NCBI GenBank assembly: GCA_016763155.1
Contig: JAESUH010000217.1
Coordinates: forward strand, 1-64,000
Origin: Rhizobiaceae bacterium
Lineage (GTDB): Bacteria; Pseudomonadota; Alphaproteobacteria; Rhizobiales; Rhizobiaceae
Direction of reading: 5' to 3'
Length of the DNA: 64,000 nt
Part shown: positions 25,157-34,010 of the stretch, piece by piece
How positions within the stretch are numbered: position 1 is the first letter of the stretch
How the letters are laid out: each line of letters starts with the position of its first letter
The notes under the pieces: generated by a model
Database searches by the model: none
Seen by the model: only the letters and a program-made list of their open reading frames with translations
Told to the model about the DNA's origin: nothing
Position numbers and translations under genes: made by a program

Positions 25157-25690
25157 ATGAACCACGATACTTATTCAGACGCTTATATCCAAGACATTCT
25201 GACTTCTGTCAAAACCATTGCCATGGTGGGTGCCAGTGCAAAGCAGAACAGGCCATCTTACTTTGTCCTGCAATATTTGTTGTCGAAGGGGTTTGATGTC
25301 ATTCCGGTTAACCCCGGACAGACGGGCAAGGAAATTTGTGGCGTGATGACCTATGCGTCCCTGGCAGAAATTCCAAGGCCCGTGGATATGGTGGATATTT
25401 TCCGCAATAGCGAGGCAGCACACAGCGTTACTCTGGAGACGTTGAAACTTTCTCCCCTGCCAAAAGTAATCTGGATGCAACTGACCGTGCGCAATGAAGA
25501 GGCTGCCGAAATTGCCGAGGCGCAGGGTGTCAAAATGATTATGAATCGTTGCCCAAAGATAGAATATGCCCGACTATCCCGGGAAATCGGTTGGGCCGGG
25601 GTTAGTTCTGGAATTATATCCTCAAAAAAACCCAAACTACGCAATAATTTTCAGCAATATGGACTGGCGGAGCGGCCAAATAGGAAATAA
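25157..25690 (+). CDS. CoA-binding domain protein (YccU-like)
   Basis: A 177-aa cytoplasmic protein consisting essentially of one CoA_binding Rossmann domain. 'TIAMVGASAKQNRPSYFVLQYLLSKGFDVIPVNP' is the nucleotide/CoA-binding fold, and 'VDIFRNSEAA', 'VIWMQLTVRNEEAA' and 'MNRCPKIE' complete the family pattern. The biochemical role of the family is not established. It starts five bases after the acyl-CoA ligase stop and is followed by metY, a pairing I recall from other alphaproteobacteria but could not check. Confidence 0.9.
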   Translation: MNHDTYSDAYIQDILTSVKTIAMVGASAKQNRPSYFVLQYLLSKGFDVIPVNPGQTGKEICGVMTYASLAEIPRPVDMVDIFRNSEAAHSVTLETLKLSPLPKVIWMQLTVRNEEAAEIAEAQGVKMIMNRCPKIEYARLSREIGWAGVSSGIISSKKPKLRNNFQQYGLAERPNRK

Positions 25691-25728
25691 GTTCTAATCC
25701 AATTTATAACAATAATTGGAGAACGACT

Positions 25729-27012
25729 ATGGCTGATCAAAACCCGGGATTTTCAACCCTTGCTGTACATGCGGGCGCGACCCCAGATCCAGCAACCGGT
25801 GCCCGAGCGACTCCAATTTATCAAACCACCAGCTTTGTTTTTGAAGATGTGGATCAGGCCGCAGCCCTTTTTGGATTGCAGGCATTCGGCAATATTTACA
25901 CCCGCATCACCAACCCGACCACGGCTGTACTAGAAGAGCGGGTTGCAGCGCTTGAAGGCGGGACAGCAGCCGTTGCTTTCGCTTCCGGCCACGCCGCTCA
26001 GTTGGGCGTGTTTCACACCTTGATGGAACCGGGAGATGATTTTGTTGCATCCAACAAGCTCTATGGCGGATCAATCAACCAGTTTAATCATTCTTTTAAA
26101 AACTTTGACTGGAACGTGATTTGGGTTGATGCGGATGAGCCACAGAATATTGCGGATGCAATCACGCCAAAGACCAAAGCAATTTTCATTGAAAGCATTG
26201 CCAATCCTGGCGGTGTGATCAGCGATATTGCTGCGATTGCAAAAATTGCGGATGCGGCTGGTATTCCGCTGATTGTCGACAACACACTGGCAACTCCTTA
26301 CCTTTGCCGTCCGTTTAAACATGGTGCTCATATTGTTATCCATTCCCTGACCAAATTTATGGGCGGGCAAGGCAATTCCATGGGTGGCATCATTGTTGAT
26401 GGTGGAAATTTGGACTGGTCTGCCTCCGACAAATATCCAATGCTTTCCAAACCTCGCCCGGAATATGATAGTCTGGTTATTCACGAGACCTTCGGCAATT
26501 TTGGTTTTGCCATTGCTTGCCGCGTTTTGGGCTTGCGTGATTTGGGCGGTGCGATCTCTCCATTCAATTCATTCCTGATTTTGAACGGCATTGAAACACT
26601 TCCCTTACGGATGGAAAAACATTGCGCCAATGCACTAAAGGTAGCGGAATATCTATCTGCTCATGATGCGATTGAGTGGGTCCGTTATGCGGGGCTGAAA
26701 GATAATCCTTATCATGCACTTGCAGAAAAATATCTTGATCATGGTGCCGGTGCCGTATTTACCATCGCTCTAAAGGGCGGCTATGAAGCGGGCATAAAAC
26801 TGGTCTCATCGGTGGAAATGTTCTCCCACCTTGCCAATATCGGTGATACAAAAAGCCTGATCATCCACCCGGCTTCCACTACCCATAAACAGCTTAGCGA
26901 CGAGCAAAAAACTGCAGCTGGTGCAGGACCGGACGTGGTGCGCTTATCCATCGGCATTGAAGATGCCGATGATATTATTGCTGATTTGGAGCAGGCACTT
27001 TCAGCTGGCTAA
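25729..27012 (+). CDS. metY: O-acetylhomoserine aminocarboxypropyltransferase (sulfhydrylase)
   Basis: PLP enzyme making homocysteine from O-acetylhomoserine and sulfide, or methionine directly from methanethiol. The start 'FSTLAVHAGATPDPATGARATPIYQTTSFVF' and 'YTRITNPTTAVLEERVAALEGG' are hallmarks of the Cys/Met metabolism PLP family. The Lys that binds PLP is in 'IHSLTKFMGGQG'. The C-terminal 'HPASTTHKQL' carries the carboxylate-binding region, and the 427-aa length matches MetY rather than the shorter MetB/MetC. A ribosome-binding site (GGAGAA) precedes the ATG. It ends the plus-strand run and is convergent with the PaaK-like gene 11 bases away. Confidence 0.95.
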   Translation: MADQNPGFSTLAVHAGATPDPATGARATPIYQTTSFVFEDVDQAAALFGLQAFGNIYTRITNPTTAVLEERVAALEGGTAAVAFASGHAAQLGVFHTLMEPGDDFVASNKLYGGSINQFNHSFKNFDWNVIWVDADEPQNIADAITPKTKAIFIESIANPGGVISDIAAIAKIADAAGIPLIVDNTLATPYLCRPFKHGAHIVIHSLTKFMGGQGNSMGGIIVDGGNLDWSASDKYPMLSKPRPEYDSLVIHETFGNFGFAIACRVLGLRDLGGAISPFNSFLILNGIETLPLRMEKHCANALKVAEYLSAHDAIEWVRYAGLKDNPYHALAEKYLDHGAGAVFTIALKGGYEAGIKLVSSVEMFSHLANIGDTKSLIIHPASTTHKQLSDEQKTAAGAGPDVVRLSIGIEDADDIIADLEQALSAG

Positions 27013-27023
27013 CATTAGTTTGA

Positions 27024-28268
27024 TCAGCTGGAATAGTCCCGCTGATCATCAATGACTTTGCCATCATTGGGCAGCTCCGCAACCACCGTGGCGCTGCCCT
27101 TTATTTTTGTGATCGCTGCCAGTTTTTGTTCAATTGCTGCGATATCCGGCGTGGCGCCGTCGCTGGCAAGCACCTGCAATTGCATGACATCGCGGTCACT
27201 CTCGCGCGCAATAACTAATCTGGCCTTTGCGATTTCAGGGATTGCCTTCACCAACTCATCCACCTGTTTAGGGTCAATAAACATGCCCTTAACTTTGGTG
27301 CGCTGATCGGCGCGGCCCATCCATCCTGCGATACGCATATTGGTGCGCCCACACGGTGAAGGCTCTGCTAACTGGGCAGAAAGGTCGCCTGTGCCAAATC
27401 GGATCAATGGATAGGCACGGTTGAGGCTGGTTACTACCAGTTCACCAACTTCGCCTGCGGGAACCTGTTCATTGGTTCCAGGGCGCACAATTTCCACGAT
27501 CATATTTTCGCTGCACACCATGCCATCGCATAATTTGCCATTAGCACTGGTTTCATAGGCGATAACGCCTAAATCAGCGGTGGCGTAGCATTGCATGACT
27601 TCAACATTTCTTGATGCATATTCCTCCCGCATGGATGGAAACAATGCTCCCCCAGAAACCAACGCTTTTTTGATGGATGATAAATCGAGACCCAATTCAT
27701 CAGCCTTATCGAGCATAGTTTTCAAAAAATCTGGCGTGCCTACATAGGCGACCGGTTTTAGGGTATGGGCTGCTTCAACCTGCCCTTCAGTATTCCCGAC
27801 ACCGCCCGGAAAAATCCTCGCACCAAGCGCTTTTGCGCCCTCATCCATAATGAACCCACCCGGCGTCATATGGTATGAAAGGGCCGTATGGATAAGATCT
27901 CCCTCTCTTATTCCTGCTGCAAACATTGCGCGCGCCGCATGCCATGGGTCGGCACCCGGACCTTGCGGCTCCCAGACGGGACCGGGCGACATGAAAATCC
28001 TAGTGCCATTGAGCATTGTTTCATCGACAAACCCGCCGAATGGTGGCTTGGCAGATTGCGCTTCCATCAATTCTGCTTTGCGCAATACGGGCAGTTGTTC
28101 GAGCGCTTCGCGGGTATCAATTTTTGTCAGGTCGAGGTTTGATAGCCTGTCGGCCCAGCCCGGAATCGATTTGCTGATTTTTGCCAGAAACGCTGGTAGT
28201 TGGGAAAACACTTCTTTCTCGCGGGATTGCGATTCTTGCGTTTCCTGAGCATCGAAAAAGTCACTCAT
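27024..28268 (-). CDS. Phenylacetate-CoA ligase-like (PaaK family) protein with degenerate P-loop
   Basis: A 414-aa member of the PaaK branch of adenylate-forming enzymes. 'PVLRKAELMEAQ', 'KALVSGGALFPSMREEY', 'EVMQCYATADLGVIAYE' and 'VVTSLNRAYPLIRFGTGDLS' are typical of the family. The phosphate-binding loop, normally 'SSGTTGKP', is replaced by 'MSPGPVWEPQGPGADPW', so ATP binding and ligation may be altered or lost. It is the last gene of an operon that starts with a complete acyl-CoA ligase and encodes a whole HAAT importer. This importer-plus-PaaK arrangement is seen in other proteobacteria, sometimes linked to aromatic acids, but the substrate here is unknown. The N-terminal 30 residues are highly charged. 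Confidence 0.85.
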   Translation of the reverse strand: MSDFFDAQETQESQSREKEVFSQLPAFLAKISKSIPGWADRLSNLDLTKIDTREALEQLPVLRKAELMEAQSAKPPFGGFVDETMLNGTRIFMSPGPVWEPQGPGADPWHAARAMFAAGIREGDLIHTALSYHMTPGGFIMDEGAKALGARIFPGGVGNTEGQVEAAHTLKPVAYVGTPDFLKTMLDKADELGLDLSSIKKALVSGGALFPSMREEYASRNVEVMQCYATADLGVIAYETSANGKLCDGMVCSENMIVEIVRPGTNEQVPAGEVGELVVTSLNRAYPLIRFGTGDLSAQLAEPSPCGRTNMRIAGWMGRADQRTKVKGMFIDPKQVDELVKAIPEIAKARLVIARESDRDVMQLQVLASDGATPDIAAIEQKLAAITKIKGSATVVAELPNDGKVIDDQRDYSS

Positions 28269-28321
28269 TTCAATAGTTCCTCAATGTTAAATCTATCCGG
28301 GTTCAATCAAGCTTAGGCCAA

Positions 28322-28795
28322 TTACGCTTGGCGAACTTTGGCATGACCGCTGATTGCCTGCATGAGATCGTCAATTCCAATTTCAAAAGGCTCCAGATCA
28401 ATGGTCAGTGGTTTCTTGGGTTTCTTATTCTTACCCACAGTTCCACTACCAGACATTGGCCAAAGGACAATTTCCAATTGGAATTCATTTTCCCTTTGCA
28501 GCAAAACCACTTCCTTGATTTCTTCCCAATTTATGATTTTTCGTCTTAAACGTTTATCAAATAGCCCTGTCTGCCGAACGGCCAAAATGACCTCGTCCCG
28601 ATAATAGCGCGACAGCATTCCGATAGAGCAAAATACGAAGAAAACCAGCGCCACTCCGGCTGTGATGTAGGTTGAATAGACATAGGCCAACCGGATCGAC
28701 AACATCCATGCAAGAGCAGTAATCATCGCCGTCAAAAGGATTGCGCTAAGCAAGGTGAACTGGAATTTTTTTCTTGAGTAGCGCAACTCAATCAT
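28322..28795 (-). CDS. Small membrane protein of unknown function, two helices plus soluble domain
   Basis: I do not recognise the family. The 157-aa protein has two hydrophobic helices near the N-terminus (about residues 12-32 and 40-62) and a soluble C-terminal part. The latter, 'YYRDEVILAVRQTGLFDKRLRRKIINWEEIKEVVLLQRENEF', has the layout of a membrane-associated bacterial PH-like domain: a beta-strand, then 'W-E-E-I' and an alternating hydrophobic strand. A basic stretch 'GKNKKPKKP' follows. It lies between the LivF-like and PaaK-like genes in the same direction with short gaps (34 and 53 bases), so it is probably part of the operon. It may be an accessory protein of the transporter, but this is only position-based. 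Confidence 0.7.
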   Translation of the reverse strand: MIELRYSRKKFQFTLLSAILLTAMITALAWMLSIRLAYVYSTYITAGVALVFFVFCSIGMLSRYYRDEVILAVRQTGLFDKRLRRKIINWEEIKEVVLLQRENEFQLEIVLWPMSGSGTVGKNKKPKKPLTIDLEPFEIGIDDLMQAISGHAKVRQA

Positions 28796-28829
28796 GGTGC
28801 CTCTAAGTCCTGTTTATGAGGCCATAGCC

Positions 28830-29654
28830 TTAGGCCAGCCAGCGTTTACGACGTTTATAGTGTTTCACATCTCTGAAGGATTTGCGACCTTCTCCGCCAA
28901 CACCAAGATAGAATTCCTTGACGTCCTCGTTTTCACGCAAGTCTTTAGCAACCCCATCCATCACCACGCGGCCATTTTCAAGAATATATCCGTAGGTTGC
29001 ATATTTTAGCGCGATATTGGTGTTTTGCTCCGCCAACAGGAAGGAAACGCCTTCCTGAATATTGAGGTTTTTAACAATTTCAAAAATTTCCTCAACCAAT
29101 TGCGGTGCAAGGCCCATGCTGGGTTCATCCAGCAGGATCATGGAAGGGCTAGCCATCAGCGCTCTGCCAACTGCACACATTTGCTGTTCGCCGCCAGAAG
29201 TATAGCCAGCCAGAGATTTTCGGCGAGTTTTCAGGCGCGGAAAATACTCATATACTTTTTCCATATCTCTGGCGATGGCAGCCCGTCCGTCTTTTCTGGT
29301 ATAGGCGCCAGTGAGCAGATTTTCTTCAATGGTCAAATGGCCGAAACAATGACGACCCTCCATCACCTGAATGCAGCCACGGCGCACCAATTCATTGGGC
29401 GTCAGAGATTGAATTTCATCGTCGTTAAATTTGATCGTCCCTTTGGTAACCTCACCACGCTCTGCGTTGAGCAAATTGGAAATGGCTTTCAGCGTTGTTG
29501 TTTTACCCGCTCCATTTGCACCCAGGATAGAAACGATTCCACCTCTCGGCACGGTCAGGGAAACACCTTTGAGGACCAATATTACGTGATTATAAATGAC
29601 TTCAATATTGTTCACTTCCAGAATGTTATCGGCTGATTTGGTTTCTTTGCTCAT
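28830..29654 (-). CDS. HAAT-type ABC transporter ATP-binding protein (LivF-like)
   Basis: ATPase of the second HAAT importer, 274 aa. Walker A is 'GANGAGKTTTLKAI', the signature is 'YTSGGEQQMCAVGRAL', Walker B is 'MILLDEPSMGLAP', and the Gln-for-His switch ('LLAEQNTNIAL') is typical of LivF. About 30 extra residues follow the usual C-terminus ('GRKSFRDVKHYKRRKRWLA'), ending in a strongly basic tail, as is seen in the PaaK-associated transporters. It lies downstream of the binding protein. Confidence 0.92.
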   Translation of the reverse strand: MSKETKSADNILEVNNIEVIYNHVILVLKGVSLTVPRGGIVSILGANGAGKTTTLKAISNLLNAERGEVTKGTIKFNDDEIQSLTPNELVRRGCIQVMEGRHCFGHLTIEENLLTGAYTRKDGRAAIARDMEKVYEYFPRLKTRRKSLAGYTSGGEQQMCAVGRALMASPSMILLDEPSMGLAPQLVEEIFEIVKNLNIQEGVSFLLAEQNTNIALKYATYGYILENGRVVMDGVAKDLRENEDVKEFYLGVGGEGRKSFRDVKHYKRRKRWLA

Positions 29655-29735
29655 GGGACAATTCCGAAAATGTTGAATTAGATTAGGTGACCAGCCCCGG
29701 TCTGAACTTGAACGGGGCTGGCCGTATTTACTCGA

Positions 29736-31037
29736 CTATGAGCAAGTTTGCGTTTTCCACTCAGGCTTGTCAGCAACATAATTTTTTGCTGCTTCTTCAA
29801 GCAATGGACGAACAACATCTGTCATAGGTGTGATTGAATCGGTCACTTTTTCCCAGGCTGAACCATTCCATTGTTGAATGAAAATGCTTCCTCCGCCTTC
29901 GTGATCCTTACAAGAAGCCTTGATTGGAGCTGTGAAACCTTCAAGTCCAAGCTCTTTCAAGCGAGCCTCAGAAAGGTCAAAGGATTCTAGACCAACACGC
30001 ATGTCTTCGCCGGTAATAACCTTCTTGCCAGTGGCTTTTTGAGCCGCTGCAATTGCTTCAGCAAGAACTACCGCATTAAACATGCCACGATTGTAAAGCA
30101 CATGGCCTACTTCGCTTTTGTCTTTAACCAGAGAATTTCCGGCGTCTACGACATGTTTGATGATGTCCTGAACGGCTGGGAAATCGGTTCCAAGACCTGA
30201 GAAGTTGGCTGCGAGGTAACCTTTACCTGCTTTACCAACTGGTCCAAGATCTGCGTCCCCACCAGACCACCAGTTTCCGATGAAGTGATCCAAAGGAAAT
30301 CTGATTTTTACGGCTTCTTTAATGGCAGTAGAGTTCATTGCACCCCAGCCCCACATGATCATCCAGTCTGGACGTTCTTTGCGAACATTCAGCCAATGAG
30401 ATGCCTGGTTTTGCATTTCTTTGCCAGCAACCGGGAATTTGGCGACTGTGAAGCCCATGGATTCGGAAAGTTTATCCAGCAGAGGAATTGGTTCTTTGCC
30501 ATAACCGGCATCAAGATAGATAAAGCCAATTTTCTTGCCTTTAATGCCTTCTTTGGAATCAATATATTTCAGGATCGCTGAAAGCTGGCTCCAATAGGTT
30601 GTTGGATAGTTGAAAATCCACGGGAAGCTTTCACCAACTGCTGCTGCTGAAAGACCATAGCCCATTGAAAATACCGGGATTTTATCAACAGCGGCTTTCG
30701 GGATTAACTGTAGGGTAATGCCTGTAGAAAGAGGGCTATAAGCCAATGGGCCTTTGCCCTTGGTGCTTTCATAGCACTCAACGCCTTTTTGGCTGTTATA
30801 GCCAGTTTCGCATTCTTCAACGACAATTTTCACACCGCCAATGCCGCCATCGCGTGCATTCAGCATGTTGAAATAATCGGCATAGCCATTTGCAAATGGT
30901 GTGCCATTACCGGCATAGGGGCCAGTACGATAGGTAAGTGACGGTATATAAAGCGAATCTTCCGCACTCGCAGTTGTAACCTGCATACTACCTGCTGCCA
31001 CAATGGCTGCAGCACCCAGAATGAGCTTCTTGAACAT
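29736..31037 (-). CDS. HAAT-type ABC transporter substrate-binding protein
   Basis: Periplasmic binding protein, 433 aa, with signal peptide 1-25 ('AAAIVAAGSMQVTTASA'). The mature part begins 'EDSLYIPSLTYRTGPYAGNG', close to the LivK opening but of the longer subgroup found next to PaaK-like and AMP-ligase genes. Internal Cys residues ('EECETGYNSQKGVECYES' and the final 'TQTCS') could form a disulfide in the periplasm. The gene sits between LivM-like (upstream) and LivF-like (downstream) genes. A GGGAGGAA ribosome-binding site precedes the ATG. The ligand might be an aromatic or other carboxylic acid that the operon's ligases then activate; this is inference from gene neighbourhood. Confidence 0.9.
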   Translation of the reverse strand: MFKKLILGAAAIVAAGSMQVTTASAEDSLYIPSLTYRTGPYAGNGTPFANGYADYFNMLNARDGGIGGVKIVVEECETGYNSQKGVECYESTKGKGPLAYSPLSTGITLQLIPKAAVDKIPVFSMGYGLSAAAVGESFPWIFNYPTTYWSQLSAILKYIDSKEGIKGKKIGFIYLDAGYGKEPIPLLDKLSESMGFTVAKFPVAGKEMQNQASHWLNVRKERPDWMIMWGWGAMNSTAIKEAVKIRFPLDHFIGNWWSGGDADLGPVGKAGKGYLAANFSGLGTDFPAVQDIIKHVVDAGNSLVKDKSEVGHVLYNRGMFNAVVLAEAIAAAQKATGKKVITGEDMRVGLESFDLSEARLKELGLEGFTAPIKASCKDHEGGGSIFIQQWNGSAWEKVTDSITPMTDVVRPLLEEAAKNYVADKPEWKTQTCS

Positions 31038-31152
31038 CGTATGTTCCTCCCAAACTCTGCGGGTAGCATTATTGCTAACCGCTTCTATATTTGAAACCTG
31101 TATTCCTAAACCTGACAGGCCCGGTTCCCCGGCATGTCAGAAATCTGTTTCC

Positions 31153-32229
31153 CTAATAAGGGAATGGCCAAACGCGTAATTTTTGTTTGGCGAGAGACCA
31201 TAGTCGCGCCAAGCCATGGGGCTCCATTATCAAAAAGAATATAATCAAGCCACCGATCATCATGAAGTTGATGTGTTCAACGGTTGCAGCATTGATATCC
31301 AGGCCGAAAATGCTCGGAGCTATTGTGATCATGATTGGAAGCATCCAGATGAACGCAGCGCCCATATAACAACCTACCAAACTTCCAAGACCACCCAGCA
31401 CAACCATAAACAGGATTCGGAAGGATTGGTTCACATCGAAACTCTCGACCTCAGCAGCACCCAGCCAGAAAAACACCATCATGGCACCGGCAACGCCGCA
31501 ATAGAATGAAGATACAGCGAACGCAGACAGCTTTGCCTGTAGCGGACGTACTCCCATCAATTCAGCGGCGATATCCATATCGCGTATCATCATCCATGAA
31601 CGGCCAATTCGACCCTGAATAATGTTTGAAGCTATCCACGTCATTACCACCACGACCGATAGGACGACCAAATAGCGAGCGGTAGGACTGGCCGAAGCAC
31701 CCGTAATGATTACGCCCATTATTTCGCGCTGAGGAACTTCAATGGCACCAGATATGTTGTAATTATATAACCAGGGTATGCGGATGAAACACCATTCGAG
31801 AAAGAATTGCGCAGCCAGCGTGGTGACCACAAGATAGAAGCCTTTAATTCGCAAGGATGGCAGACCAAATATAGCTCCAATTCCCGCAGAAAAGACCCCA
31901 GAAAGAACGACCAAAATAATAATGTTTATGTCAGGAAAGATGGTCGTCATCTTGTAACAGGCATAGGCTCCCACTCCCATGAACGCGCCGGTTCCCAGTG
32001 ATAATTGCCCAGTGTAGCCAGTTAATATATTCAGACCGATGGCTGCGAGGGTAAAAATCAGAAACGGAATCATCATGGAATTGATGAAAAAGTCGTTGCC
32101 AAAAATTGGGATTGCCACAAAGGCAATCACCAGATAGATGCCGATGGCGATACGATCCTGAAGGATCGGGAAAGTTGCCAGATCATCTTTATAGTTTGTT
32201 TTGTATTGGCCTGCTTCACGGTAAAACAC
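31153..32229 (-). CDS. HAAT-type ABC transporter permease (LivM-like)
   Basis: Inner-membrane permease, 358 aa with about ten helices. 'GYTGQLSLGTGAFMGVGAYACYKM' is the LivM signature, and 'IGRSWMMIRDMDIAAELMGV' the coupling helix. The start is GTG in the frame given, three bases after the LivH-like stop; no better start or strong ribosome-binding site is visible, consistent with coupled translation. The N-terminal 25 residues ('EAGQYKTNYKDDLATFPI') are hydrophilic and cytoplasmic. Confidence 0.92.
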   Translation of the reverse strand: MFYREAGQYKTNYKDDLATFPILQDRIAIGIYLVIAFVAIPIFGNDFFINSMMIPFLIFTLAAIGLNILTGYTGQLSLGTGAFMGVGAYACYKMTTIFPDINIIILVVLSGVFSAGIGAIFGLPSLRIKGFYLVVTTLAAQFFLEWCFIRIPWLYNYNISGAIEVPQREIMGVIITGASASPTARYLVVLSVVVVMTWIASNIIQGRIGRSWMMIRDMDIAAELMGVRPLQAKLSAFAVSSFYCGVAGAMMVFFWLGAAEVESFDVNQSFRILFMVVLGGLGSLVGCYMGAAFIWMLPIMITIAPSIFGLDINAATVEHINFMMIGGLIIFFLIMEPHGLARLWSLAKQKLRVWPFPY

Positions 32230-32232
32230 GGA

Positions 32233-33189
32233 TTATACCCTCTCGATAATTTTTTCGCCGAACAGACCCTGTGGCCTGAACAACAGGAAGATCAGGGCGA
32301 TAACATAGGCAAACCAGCCTTCTACACCGCCACCGAGCAATCCGCCCCAATAGACTTCGAATAGTTTTTCACCAAAGCCGATGATTAATCCGCCGACAAT
32401 TGCGCCAGGTACTGAGGTGAACCCACCCAGAATGAGAACTGGCAAAGCTTTGAGGGCAACAATTTGCAGAGCAAAGGAAACATCTGATTTGGCACCCCAC
32501 ATGATACCGGTCGCCAGCGCGACAATGCCTGAAGCAAACCAGACAATCGCCCATATTTGATTGAGGGAAATACCAACGGACAGCGCCGCCTGATGGTCAT
32601 CTGCCACTGCACGAAGACCGCGACCGATGCGGGTTTTGCTGAAGAAGATTGCCAGCACCGCCACCAATATGGCTGCAATAACTGCGGCAGCAATATCGAT
32701 ATGTTGCAGGATCAAGATACCGTCAAAAATATCGAATGTGGTTGAGCCGGTAGGCAAACCCAATTCCTCGGTAATCATAGCTTTGGGTTCGCCACCAAAT
32801 ATCAATTCGCCAAACCCAATCAGGAAATAGGAAAGCCCGATGGTCGCCATGAACAAAATGATATCATCCTGATTGACCAAATGACGAAGCACGACCCGTT
32901 CTATGGTGACAGCCAGAGCTGCCATTATCAAAATCGCCAAGGCCAGCGCTATATATGCCGGAACTCCCGCTGCATAAAGACTTACAAGTGAAAGGGCCGA
33001 AAACACGACCATGATGCCCTGAGCAAAGTTGAATACGCCAGACGCTTTGAAGATCAGCACAAAACCTAGCGCAAGCAGCGCGTAAAGAATGCCTGAAACA
33101 AACCCTTCCCACAGCACCTGCAGCAGAAAATCAGGCATGGCACCCATTTGTACGAATGGGTCGATGAAAATATTGTAGAGCAGTTCCAT
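32233..33189 (-). CDS. HAAT-type ABC transporter permease (LivH-like)
   Basis: Inner-membrane permease, 318 aa with about eight helices. 'EGFVSGILYALLALGFVLIFKASGVFNFAQG' is the LivH N-terminal signature and 'GRGLRAVADDHQAALSVGI' the coupling helix. The C-terminus 'ALIFLLFRPQGLFGEKIIERV' is typical of this family. Its start overlaps the LivG-like stop (TAATG). Confidence 0.93.
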   Translation of the reverse strand: MELLYNIFIDPFVQMGAMPDFLLQVLWEGFVSGILYALLALGFVLIFKASGVFNFAQGIMVVFSALSLVSLYAAGVPAYIALALAILIMAALAVTIERVVLRHLVNQDDIILFMATIGLSYFLIGFGELIFGGEPKAMITEELGLPTGSTTFDIFDGILILQHIDIAAAVIAAILVAVLAIFFSKTRIGRGLRAVADDHQAALSVGISLNQIWAIVWFASGIVALATGIMWGAKSDVSFALQIVALKALPVLILGGFTSVPGAIVGGLIIGFGEKLFEVYWGGLLGGGVEGWFAYVIALIFLLFRPQGLFGEKIIERV

Positions 33190-34010
33190 TAGTGTGCCAC
33201 TCCCAAATACGCATCAATCACATTTTGATCGGCCTGCACTTCAGCAGGTTTGCCATCGGCAATTTTCTTGCCATAATCGAGGACCACAACCCGGTCCGCC
33301 AGATCCATTACCACGCCCATATCATGCTCAATCAGAGCGATGGTTGTGCCGAATTGTTCATTTACCTCAATGATAAAGCGGCTCATGTCTTCTTTTTCTT
33401 CCAAATTCATTCCCGCCATCGGTTCGTCCAACAAAAGCAAGATCGGTTCTGCCGCCAGTGCGCGGGCGAGTTCCACCCGTTTTTGCAACCCATAGGGAAG
33501 TGCGCCCACGGGATCTTTGCGAATGTGTTCGATTTCAAGAAATTCAATAATGTCTTCCACCACTTTGCGGTGTTCAATTTCTTCATCGAGCGCCGGGCCA
33601 TGCCTAAAAATTTGCCAGAAAAAACTCTTATGCATTTTCAAACAACGCCCTGCCATGATGTTATCCAGCGTGCTCATTCCGCTAAACAGGGCAACATTTT
33701 GAAAGGTACGTGAAATGCCCTGACTGGCAGCCACATAGGGACGCATTTTGGTACGCTGCTGCCCCATAAAACTGATCGTGCCTTCTTGCGGATGGTAGAA
33801 CCCATTTATGACGTTCAGCATGGAGGTTTTACCGGCACCGTTTGGCCCGATAATAGCTCGAATTTCACCTTTCCGGATATCGAAGGAAATATCGGTAATC
33901 GCCTTCACACCGCCAAAGGAGAGAGAAATATTATCCACCTGCAATAACACATCGCCCTTGGCAATATTATCGATCGCAGATACAGAGTTCTGGTTTACAT
34001 GCGCGTTCAT
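33189..34010 (-). CDS. HAAT-type ABC transporter ATP-binding protein (LivG-like)
   Basis: ATPase subunit, 273 aa. Walker A is 'GPNGAGKTSMLNVI', the signature region 'GALPYGLQKRVELARAL' (a LivG-type variant), Walker B 'LLLLDEPMAGMNLEE', and the switch His lies in 'ALIEHDMGVVMDLAD'. The long segment before the signature ('MHKSFFWQIFRHGPALDEE') is a usual LivG insertion. The N-terminus has about 20 residues before the core. The start overlaps the stop of the upstream acyl-CoA ligase (ATGA), tying the ligase to the importer. Confidence 0.93.
   Translation of the reverse strand: MNAHVNQNSVSAIDNIAKGDVLLQVDNISLSFGGVKAITDISFDIRKGEIRAIIGPNGAGKTSMLNVINGFYHPQEGTISFMGQQRTKMRPYVAASQGISRTFQNVALFSGMSTLDNIMAGRCLKMHKSFFWQIFRHGPALDEEIEHRKVVEDIIEFLEIEHIRKDPVGALPYGLQKRVELARALAAEPILLLLDEPMAGMNLEEKEDMSRFIIEVNEQFGTTIALIEHDMGVVMDLADRVVVLDYGKKIADGKPAEVQADQNVIDAYLGVAH

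Noticed and set aside
22717-27012. Possible DMSP demethylation set (DmdB-like ligase, DmdD-like crotonase, MetY for methanethiol)
   Set aside because: The crotonase lacks both catalytic Glu residues, there is no DmdA or DmdC gene nearby, and metY with a CoA-binding gene is an ordinary pairing.
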